64,000 nt of DNA, from contig NC_039362.1 of the NCBI RefSeq assembly GCF_003573695.1, positions 5,432,088-5,496,087 on the forward strand. Direction: 5' to 3'. The notes under the pieces are model-generated. The model was not told where the DNA came from and did not search any database. It saw nothing but the letters and a program-made list of their open reading frames with translations. This document shows positions 55,318-64,000 of the stretch, piece by piece; the first letter of the stretch is position 1, and each line of letters starts with the position of its first letter. The DNA is from Papaver somniferum (Eukaryota > Streptophyta > Magnoliopsida > Ranunculales > Papaveraceae). The position numbers were made by a program, and so were the translations under genes.

Positions 55318-57805
55318 TGAAAGAGCGGGGGTCTAACAACCACACCCAATATTTCGTTCGGCAATCTGAATAGACAAACTCCAATATACTTTCAAGAGAA
55401 TCAACTAGACAGTCAGACTCAATCTAGAGAAAAGTATATCAAAGAGTTTATATCTCAATTTCTCAATTCAATCTGCAATAAACAAATAGGAATTTTGCGA
55501 GCCCGATTGAATAAGAGAAATAACTTGAATGGTATAAAAGACCAATGTTCAAGTGTCAATCAATTTATATCAACAACCAAAGGTTGGATTATCTTATTGA
55601 TTGATCTTAACGCACAACCTGTGATATTTCTATTATATAACAAAATATAATGCGGAAAAGAAATAACACAGACACCAGAATTTTGTTAACGAGGAAAATC
55701 GCAAATGCAGAAAAACCCTGGGACCTAGTCCATCTTTGAATACACATTGTATTAAGCCGCTACAGACACTAGCTTACTGCCAATGAACTTCGGACTTGAA
55801 TGTAGTTGAAACCTAATCAATCTCACACTGATCAAGGTACAGTTGCGCTCCTTACGTCCCAGAACCCCAGCAAGATTCTACGCACTTGATTCCCTTAGCA
55901 GATCTCACCCACAACCAAGAGTTGCTATGACCCAAAGTCGAAGACTTGATAAACAAACCTGTCTTACACAGAAAAGTCTATTGGAATAGATAAATCTGTC
56001 TCTCACAGAAATACCTACGAGTTTTGTTCCATCTTTTGATAAATCAAGGTGCACAGGAATCAATTGATAAACCGGACTTATATTCCCGAAGAACAACCTA
56101 GTATTATCAATCACCTCACAATAATCTTAATCGTATGGAAGCGAAACAAGATATTGTGGAATCACAAACGATGAGACGAAGATGTTTGTGACTACTTTTT
56201 ATCTTGCCTTTCGGAGATTAAATCTCGAGCAAATCTTAGAGAAGATAGTACTCAATCACGATAGAAAACAACAAGATCATAACACGCAACTACAGAGAAT
56301 ATAGTTGTGTCTGGCCTCACAATTCCAATGAAGTCTTCAAGTCGTTAACCTACAGGGTTTCGTGAAAAACCTAAGGTTAAAGGAGAATCGACTCTATTCG
56401 CAACTACTATCACATAGGAGGTGTGGGTATTAGGTTTCCCAATTGCTAGAGTTCTCCCTTATATAGTTTTCAAATCAGGGTTTGCAATGTAAGTTACCTT
56501 GGTAACAAAGCATTAAATATACACCGTTAGATGAAAACATGATTAGATTCAAGCTAATATCTTTCAACCGTTAGATCGAACTTAGCTTGTTATACACAAA
56601 TGAAATGTACCTTCACTTAGGTTTGAGTAACGGCACCTAAATGTGTACACTAGGTTGGCTCAACAATAGTTAACCGAGGTTAGCTATATGAACACTCTCA
56701 TATCAACCTTATTCATATTAATCACAACTAGTTCAAATGACTCAAATGAAACTAGTTATAGAGTTGTTCAATTGCTATATTCTCATATAAGTATACAAGA
56801 ACACAATTTAAGAAAAATCGGTTTGATTGACTCGAATCAATTCATGAACATTATAGCCATGGTTTGCAAAGAATGCATTACTTATTATATAAATGTATTA
56901 GTTCATGAACAAACCGATTTTAGAACTTTAACCACTCAAGTATGCAAACGGGTACACATACTTAAGTAGCCGGCCTGAGTTTGGGTTCGCCAGTATGCGA
57001 ACGGGTACGCATACCTCCAAACACAACAGAAAATTCCGGACCCAAACCTTACGCCAGTACGCGTGCCGGTATATGTACTTAGGTACCCGGACTTTCACAA
57101 ACCAACAGGTACACGTACGGGTATGCATACTATGGTTCCCGGACATGGATTACATATATACAAGTACACATACTATGCTTATATCCAATTGTTCTAAACT
57201 CTATTTCAATCATTGAAACATTCTTAGAGGATGAAAATAGACGTTTTCACACACTATTAACATCAAAGCAATTTTCAAGTTATTGAAATAATTATAACGA
57301 AACATTCCAAGTCTATACCAAATGATTGTATCACACAAACCATGTAAGATGTTACTCGGCGATTTTCACATGATCATCTTTTGACTTTCGTCAGGAATAT
57401 AAGATGAACTTGGTTGAAGCGAAAGCTTTCCAACACATATTTCGAGAAATACGTAAGCGAGTTAAACTCAGCTTGAAATCTCAAATGTGTACAATCGAAT
57501 ACTATCTAGTAATACGACTTTTGTCTCAATATATGAGATAGAGTAGAAATGGACTTTCCAAGTGATAGATGAGTTTTAGTCTCCACATACTTTTTGTTGA
57601 TGAAGTTCCACAAGCTCTCCTTATTAGTTCTTTTTCTTTAATTGATGAATTTCGTGAAGTCTAATGCTCAACTACACAATATATCCTAGTCCGAGACATT
57701 ACTATAAGTAAACTAGAAGTCAAGACTTATAGTTTTGATCACTAAAACTGACAAACAAGCTTGAGATAGCAACGCTTGCGAGTTCGACCGAGCAGTGCTC
57801 TAACA
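55318..57805 (-). repeat. 5' LTR of copy A4
   Basis: 2488 bp, TGTTAGAGC...CTCTTTCA on the minus strand. U3 repeats of the GTACGCATAC type at 56940-57170, TATA box at 56459-56466, U5 block near 55680-55733. Confidence 0.9.
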
Positions 57806-57810
57806 CTTAT
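57806..57810. repeat. Target-site duplication CTTAT (right of A4)
   Basis: Matches 49028-49032. Confidence 0.9.
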
Positions 57811-57996
57811 ACAGTGGTATTGTTATTAAAGGAATTTGATTATGAAATCAAGGATAAGAGAGGTGTTGAAAATATTGTTGTTGATCATCTTAGTAGATTT
57901 ATTGTTTCCGAAGAAGAACTTCTTTTACAAAATCATTTCCGGAAGAACAACTTTTCTCAATTGAAGATTCAACACCTTGGTACGCTGATACAGTGA
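57811..57996 (+). pseudogene. Athila RNase H C-terminus (resumes after A4)
   Basis: Reads VLLLKEFDYEIKDKRGVENI and VDHLSRF, the end of RNase H and the linker to integrase. One frameshift lies within the first ~10 codons after the junction. The linker continues in another frame to the integrase. Confidence 0.85.
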
Positions 57997-59273
57997 ACTA
58001 CTTGGTTACAAGGCAAGTACCTAGTACTATGTCTAATTTTCAAAAGCTTAAGCTTAAGAAGATAGCCAAGCAGTATGTGTGGGATGAGCCCTACTTGTGG
58101 AAATATGGTTCGGATCAAACTATCCACAGGTGCGTACCTAACTATGAATTTCAATTCATCCTTACTTTTTTTCATACTTATGCATGTGGTGGTCACTTTG
58201 GTTCTAAACGTACTGCTCATAAATTTTTTGAAAACGGCTTTTATTGGCCTACCTTATTCGGATGCATATATCTTTTGTAAATATTGTGATAGATGTCAAC
58301 GAACCGGAAATCTATGTGCTCGAAATCAAATGCCACTCAATCCAATTCTCACTGTAGAAATTTTTGATGTGTGGGGCATTGATGTTATGGTCCCTTTTGT
58401 CAATTCGAATGGAAAATTTTATATACTTCTTGATTTGGATTATGTTTCAAAATGGGTGGAAGCTAATGCCACCCCTAATGATTCCCAAATTGTTTGTGAG
58501 TTTGTGAAGGAATATATTTTCTCTAGACATGGTACACCAAGAGTGGTTATCAGTGATGGAGGCCCATATTTCAAGAAATCCTTCCATGCTCTTCTCAAGA
58601 AGTACAACATTATACACAAGGTCGATACGCCTTATCATCCACAAACTAGTGGACAAGCTGAGATCTCGAATCGTGAGATCAAGTCCATCTTGGAGAAAAA
58701 CGTTAACACTACACGAAAAGATTGGAGCTTTAGACTTAACGATGCACTTTGGGCGTATAGAACCGCATACAAAACACCGATTGGTATGTCTCCATATCGT
58801 TTGATTTAAGGTAAAGCTTGTCATCTTCCGGTTTAACTTGAACACGAGACTTATTGGGCAATAAAGATGTGAAACATGGATTACGACAACGTGGGGAACA
58901 AAGGAAATTACAACTTAATGAGCTAGAGGAGATACGTAATGATGCTTACGAGAGTTCTCGGATTTACAGGGAAGATACTAAGCTTTTACATGACAAAATG
59001 ATTTCTCGGAAGAATTTTGTTGTGGAGCAAAAAGTTCTTTTATTTAATTCTCGTCTTAAGATATTTCCCGATAAACTAAGGTACAGATGGATTGGACCAT
59101 TTGTTGTTACTAATATTTTTCCTCATGATGCAGATGCAGTTGAAGTTTCTAGTCTAAGAGATGGGACAACTTCCAAGTTCAATGACCATAGATTGAAGTC
59201 ATATTATGACAACATTGCTTACGTGAACTTGGACGAATTCGAGCTTCGAGCTTCGAGATTTACTCCCTATTGA
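57997..59273 (+). pseudogene. Athila integrase
   Basis: The zinc-binding part starts [16 protein letters not shown] and, after a frameshift near 58270, ends [11 protein letters not shown] (HHCC). The catalytic core has WGIDVMVPF (Asp 58381-58383), VISDGGPYF (Asp 58555-58557) and [13 protein letters not shown] with the Glu at 58660-58662, 35 residues after the second Asp. A stop at 58807-58809 interrupts GK.CHLPV. The C-terminal part resumes at about 58854 with LQLNELEEIRNDAYESSR and VLLFNSRLKIFPDKLRYRW, ending at TGA 59271-59273. Integrase joins the DNA copy to the genome. All three catalytic residues are still encoded but the frame is broken. Confidence 0.9.
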
Positions 59274-61235
59274 GGAGTAGTTTGGAGAATGCCAAGTCGG
59301 GTTGAGGACGTTAAACTAAGCGCCACGTGGGAGGCAACCCATCGATTTTGCATTTCTATCTCTATCTTTTTTTTCTTAGTTTTTCATATCATATTTTAAT
59401 TTCCCACCTTGATTTTACTTAGGATGAGTCAATTACATTGAGGACAATGTAAAATTTAAGTGTGGGGGGAGTGTTTGGATATTTTGCATATAGACTTTTT
59501 CAAATTTTTTGTAAATATTTGCATAAAACCTCCAACGTGTAGAGATTTTAGAGTCACTAGCATACTTCTAGGTATGTTTACATAAGGACTTTTCACCGAA
59601 ATAATGGAACTTAGAAGTGTTAGAGAATACTATACATTAGGTGTTATTAATCTTTGCGACAAGTCATTTACTGTTTGTGGATCAACTTAACCATGCCGGC
59701 GGCAAATGAGGAGCAGGGGGAAGTGCACTACCTGTTTTCACATCAAAAGAAGCACCAGACCTTAAATTCTTTGTATATGACTAAAAAGATTTGTTTTAAG
59801 TGTGTGTCACCGTACGTTAATTCCGGGTAGAATGATGATTTACCCAACTTCACACCAATTTCAACACTATTTTTGATCTCTTGAGTGCTAATTTTGTCAA
59901 TTATGAGGGTGACGTCTATAGATGAAAACCACCTTATTGTAGTTTGATTTACAGTTAGCATCATTCTCTCTCTCGCCAACAACAGGTCCATAGAAACAAA
60001 ATCATCAACAACAAGCGGAGCTACATCAAAATTTACAAGGAAAGTTGAAGACGTTTGAGATTTACAAGCAACATTACAAGGAAGAGCAAATTCCACATCC
60101 AAGTAAAGCAACATACAATTAGCGGATTTTTATTTACATGTTGAAGACTTACACATAAAGAGCGGAATTCTATATTCAAGTATGAAGACTTATTTACAAG
60201 AGCGAAGAAAATCAAACGATGAGGGTTATTGAAGTCTATGATACGAAGACAATACAAGTTGTGAATATCCAAGTGGTAAAATACTTCACCCATGGCTATT
60301 TCTATTGTTATTTTTTTATTATTTTTATTGTCTTCTTCTTCAAAAAAAAAGGAGACAAGAAAAATTTGTTATATTGTTTTATTTATTTAATATAAAGCCG
60401 TGGAGAAGGAGAAAAATTCTATAAGGAAGTTTCAAGCAACAAGGAAATAGAGGAAAAAAGTTACAACTTGTCAAAGTTCTACAAAGTTTAAGAGTTTATC
60501 ATCAACAGTTGAAGACCGAAGACGAATACCAAAAAGATGAAGAAGACGAGCCGAAGACGTTTCTATTGGATGATGTGAGAGTAGTGTTATCATTACTTCT
60601 GATCAGATGTAAAGGTGAGTGAGTACTCCCATCCTTGCTTAATGGTTGATTTACTTTCTTAGAGATCATCAAAAAAATATTTTTATTTCCCCCAATTTTG
60701 TGGAGTCTCCATAAATAATTCGGAAGTTTTCCTTCCTACCATTCAACGTGTGAAGGATTTTTCTCTTAATTCCCGCCTCTACACAATGTTTGAGACTAGA
60801 AAAGCGGTCTTTTGAGTGCAATTATCATAAAACCCTTTTAGGTGAGGCTAGAGTCAAGGAGAAATGCTTATTGGTCACTCTCAAACATGCATTTCTTTCA
60901 ACATGGCGTAGGTTGAACGGTCACACTTTCTTCGATTAATGGCATTTTACATGTTAATTTTCTCTTGAACTTCTGACTTCTTGACAATAGGTTGAGAACC
61001 CTTATGTCCTCATAGATCTTTGGATGCTTGGGAAGCTGGAACGCTTTGAAGTTGGAGTAGGTTTTGTGGGTATACCTCTCGTAAGCTCTAACGAGACTAT
61101 AACTCGCCCACTAGGGACACCGATGGGTTTAAAGGCTTGTTGCATTTGCTAAGTGCAATCGTATCCTCGACGAAAGGGAGTTGTTGTACTTAGGGTCAGG
61201 TAGTTGCTCGAGGACTAGCAAAAGGCTGGGTTATT
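59274..61235 (+). other. 3' region of Athila element D
   Basis: No envelope-like frame seen. Contains GTGGGAGGCAACCCATC (59327-59343), the hairpin TACATTG-AGGA-CAATGTA (59434-59451) followed by GTGGGGGGAG, and a second conserved block at 61060-61160 with hairpins at 61092-61106 and 61140-61158. It ends in the polypurine region before the LTR. Confidence 0.7.
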
Positions 61236-61496
61236 TGATAATTGCTTAATTTATATGACTTTATTGTCCACTTCATACTTGTTTTAGCTATAATTCTTAC
61301 ATTCTATGTTGTATTACTCTTGTTTTGTTTCTTCTATGTTTCTTTAGGTGAATCATCCGGAATGCAAATGGTGTTAAAAAGAGCTAAGAAGAAGAAAGGA
61401 GTTCATTCCCGCATGAAAAAAAGAAGTTGAAATGTGCAAACACAACTCATGGATGCAAGTTACAGGAGAATAAACGGCTGGGAAAAGCTTCTCAAA

Positions 61497-61888
61497 ACCC
61501 AACCGTAAAATAGATGAATTTCTAACATAAAGTTCAAGAAGAGTTACGGCTAGGTCCAACCCAACCGTAAATTCAAGTGAATATATATGAATATTTTGGG
61601 AATTTCTTTGTTGTAGAGGACGACGATACGAATGCAACCCAAAAACAATGAGGTCAACCGGACATCGTATGAAGAAGTTACGACCGAAATGGCGAAGAAC
61701 AAAAAGTACACAGGAAGAATTACGGCCAGGTCCAAGAGACTCGGACCCAATTGTAATTCTGGAATTTTCAACATAATTTTCTGGTCAGAGTTTCGTCTGG
61801 GTTGAACCCAACCGTAACTCTGGGGATTTTTGGCGAATTTTAATGGTCATACTTACAGTTGGATTGATGTTAACGAACCCAACCGTAA
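61497..61888 (+). repeat. ACCCAACCGTAA motif repeats in D U3
   Basis: Exact copies at 61497-61508, 61559-61570, 61806-61817 and 61877-61888, with a diverged one near 61744, all upstream of the TATA box. They are possible binding sites for host regulators (the core resembles MYB-type sites). Confidence 0.7.
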
Positions 61889-61968
61889 CTAAGGGTATTT
61901 GGCTCGTGTGTGAGACTACAAATCGAAGAAATACGACCCTGAAAGGATTTTGAAGACCAAATTTCGTC

Positions 61969-61976
61969 TATATAAG
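61969..61976 (+). promoter_or_regulatory. TATA box of D LTR
   Basis: TATATAAG about 730 bp into the LTR. Confidence 0.55.
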
Positions 61977-62938
61977 AAGACCTCCTAAACATTAATACAT
62001 TATCTTTACACAATTTTTAACAATTCTTGGGGAGGAGGAGCATCATAGTGGAGCAAAGGATAGGGTTTTGGAGTGGTTCTCATCAATCGTAACGGTTTCT
62101 TCTCTAGTTTATCATATGTATAACATGGATGCTACTACATCCATGAATAGATAAAAACCCAATTGATTGAGGATGAATTCTGAGTTCTAGACATGATTTG
62201 AGTTATTATATAAATCTATTTTAAAGTTCTTCACATGATTATTATTTGTTTATACTGTAAAGAACGTTTATGATTGATTGATAGGTTGTTTAGGTGGCCA
62301 ACTGAATTGATTTAATCTAATACTAGTACTGAGTTAGGAGATAAGTAATAGTCGAATAACTTGTACACAGGGAGAGAACATGAGACATTGCAGAGGGATT
62401 CCGTGGAGTGATTGTGTGTATGAACAACACTGGAAAGTGGACCTTGAGCTAAGAGTCTAACTAGTAGGATCAACCTAATTCACAAAATATAAAGCATTCG
62501 ACCAAATTACACCTTGAGTGAGCTACTACTAGGTAGTTTATACGAATAAAATATGGTATTGGAGAGCTTCCGTACTCAGTGATATAAGGAATTTAGGGGA
62601 TAACACTGAGCTAGCTGTTATTCTACAATATCTGTGATTAAAATTATTAATGGATAAATATAGTAACTTGATGACGGTTTAGTAACAAAGAAGGATTCCT
62701 CGATCATCTCTCTGTCTATTGTTTACAACTTAACTTTATTCACTTTATTTAATTTGGTTTAAAAACTAAAACAAACCCCCCTTTGTGACATTTAACAACT
62801 AAATCTCCTTGCTCTTCGTGGTAACGACCTTGACTTCCATTATATTACTAGTTAATTGAGTGGATTTAGGATCACTAATTTGATTGCACCTACGACACGC
62901 ATCAATAGACACAAAAAGATCACCCTTTTTTTTTCGAA

Positions 62939-63505
62939 TCAGAAATTTATGAAATAACTTACTAAAGCGTTAGTAGCCATGATTACATTTTTAGTAGAGC
63001 CATCTAATACGAAGAGTATAGTACCACTCATAATATTAGGTTTATTTACTAAATGTTTTTGAGTAATACAAAAGGGAGCAATATAATTCCAACTAAGAAT
63101 ACAACTAAATTTGTTTTGCTTTTTTTTAAGCTAAGATATCCTCTAATGCATTTGCAATTCTGAGAACAAAAGGGTTGCCTCTTTCGCAAATTGAGAATCT
63201 ATCTCCGTCGGATGGTAAATTAATTTCTTCAACAGTGCTCTACCTTTAGGAAATTGCTTAACTTTCGATGAAGGTTTCTTCCTCAGTTTCTTTTCCATTC
63301 GTTGAAATGAAGCAATAAAAATTTCTCTCTATTGGTTTGCAAACACAATTTCTTCATTCTCACTATGTTCTTCATGATCAGATTCTTCCTCCTCAATTTC
63401 TTGATTATTTTCCATATTTTCAAACACAATCTCTTCTATGCATTGCTTTGGTCTCTTCTTATGATTCTTCTGTGGATTCACATTTAGGTGCTTCACTAAT
63501 CACAA
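62939..63505 (-). pseudogene. Decayed minus-strand reading frame of unknown origin
   Basis: One frame of 189 codons from about 63505 to TGA at 62939-62941 is interrupted by three stops, all TAG (63329-63331, 63143-63145, 63131-63133). It encodes a basic part (NHKKRPKQC), an acidic part (EIEEEESDHEEHSENEE), a duplicated EEIVFxN motif, a second basic part (MEKKLRKKPSSKVKQF) and a more hydrophobic end (SGTILFVLDGSTKNVIMATN). AT-rich random DNA would be expected to show more stops. Family not recognised. It lies just outside the 3' LTR of D and may be a host gene piece or another repeat. Confidence 0.35.
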
Positions 63506-64000
63506 GTGCACATGGGTTTTTCCTCCGCCACAACCTTCTTCTTCTTATCATTCTTGTGAACACCTCTGTTATCTGCGCCCTAATGAAAATCAAGGCGAGA
63601 GGTGGGCGTGTGAAAAAAAAATGTTGCCCCAAGGGGTTCGAACTCGATGCATATTGGCTTCCTACAACAGCCACTAAACCATTGTTCTGATGGTGCGTTT
63701 TTGACAAATATTATATTTATTTTATAAATATTCTATTTTCACCACTAATAAGTGTTTTTCCAACCTTACTCTCGAAGATATATAAAAATTATGATAAATT
63801 CGTATCAATTTACTACATATGTTAAGCGGAACTTTCCACTCCGAATCCACGTATGTATGTCGTTCTGAATTATGGCCGAACTACGAACTGTTGACTGGAT
63901 TCTTGACTGAATCTGATTTTTACGAATCTGAGTAACACACGTACGTTTGCCGTATCCCGAATTGCTAACTAGGGACCAAAATAAATTAGAATTAGGCATC
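63506..64000. other. Flanking DNA, no gene recognised
   Basis: Contains GGGGTTCGAACTCGATG at 63636-63652, reminiscent of a tRNA B-box, without any tRNA fold. Otherwise AT-rich sequence in which nothing is supported. Confidence 0.4.

Larger units (their letters stand above)
49033..57805 (-). mobile_element. Sirevirus-like Ty1/copia element, copy A4
   Basis: Complete by its ends: 3' LTR 49033-51452, 5' LTR 55318-57805, perfect TSD CTTAT, primer site at 55304-55315. The 3.9 kb internal region holds a coiled-coil frame (54636-55250), decayed Gag C-terminal pieces (53712-54620) and a long 3' non-coding part with polypurine tracts. No capsid, protease, integrase or reverse transcriptase. It belongs to the same family as A1-A3 but a different subfamily. 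The two LTRs differ by roughly 4-5% in the first 240 bp by eye. Confidence 0.85.
46646..62904 (+). mobile_element. Athila-type Ty3/gypsy element D (interrupted)
   Basis: Plus strand. Visible parts: end of gag and protease (46646-47014), reverse transcriptase (to 48544), RNase H (48557-49032, continuing at 57811), integrase (to 59273), a 2 kb 3' region and a 3' LTR (61236-62904). The 5' LTR and most of gag are lost or lie beyond element C. A protease of DLG type and the DHLKYAYLGDK and DIKGISPS motifs place it in the Athila lineage. It is broken by several frameshifts and stops and by copy A4. Confidence 0.85.
61236..62904 (+). repeat. 3' LTR of Athila element D
   Basis: Inferred from TGATAATTGC after the conserved CTCGAGGACTAGCAAA tract and the end GACACGCATCA, both matching the placement in element C. 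No second copy is in the window to confirm it. 1669 bp. TATA box TATATAAG at 61969-61976. ACCCAACCGTAA repeats in U3. Confidence 0.65.

Noticed and set aside
58447..58845. 132-codon minus-strand frame
   Set aside because: It is antisense to the Athila integrase, whose motifs are unmistakable on the plus strand.
63620..63690. Possible tRNA or tRNA-derived SINE (GGTTCGAACTC B-box-like motif)
   Set aside because: No A box, acceptor stem or cloverleaf could be found around it; the motif alone is common by chance and in repeats.

Overview
This window is intergenic DNA from a large, repeat-rich, AT-rich plant genome. It is built almost entirely of nested LTR retrotransposons. Plant origin is shown by Sirevirus-type Ty1/copia and Tat- and Athila-type Ty3/gypsy lineages, by initiator-Met-tRNA and gypsy-type primer binding sites, and by short plant-type introns. 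A eudicot is likely; the species cannot be read from the sequence. I see no intact host gene, tRNA, rRNA or CRISPR array.

Layout, left to right. 1-5573: three partial copies of one Sirevirus-like family (A) in alternating orientation (A1 minus, A2 plus, left end of A3 minus), forming a 1.08 kb inverted repeat around a 2 kb spacer. 4225-30657: copy A3 (minus), split by two younger insertions, each with a perfect 5-bp target-site duplication (TSD). The first is a non-autonomous Tat-like gypsy element at 7624-17267 (2.5 kb LTRs, TSD CCTGG). The second is a gag-protease-only gypsy element at 17588-26454 (0.47 kb LTRs, TSD AAAAA) that carries an intron-containing antisense gene. 30658-38541: element B (plus), Sirevirus-like, with a truncated left LTR and an open 337-codon frame resembling the putative plant transposon (Transposase_32) domain. 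38542-46645: element C (plus), a non-autonomous Athila relative with two LTRs in view and a second 3' internal segment left of the first LTR, so a tandem LTR-sharing array. 46646-62904: Athila element D (plus; protease, reverse transcriptase, RNase H, integrase, 3' LTR), interrupted inside RNase H by copy A4 (49033-57805, minus, TSD CTTAT). 62905-64000: flanking DNA with a decayed minus-strand frame.

Order of events from the nesting: D is oldest; C lies within D; B within C; A3 abuts and truncates B's left LTR; the Tat-like and gag-protease elements are inside A3; A4 entered D separately. Every pol gene seen is broken or absent, so the non-autonomous elements would have needed proteins from copies elsewhere to move.

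Most worth a second look: hairpins with compensatory changes in the 3' non-coding regions of C and D; a hairpin array repeated about every 210 bp in the Tat-like LTR; the spliced antisense gene; the open Transposase_32-like frame in B; a 121-codon frame in A3 that appears only when the Tat-like insertion is ignored; and motif clusters at equivalent positions in the LTRs of A and B.
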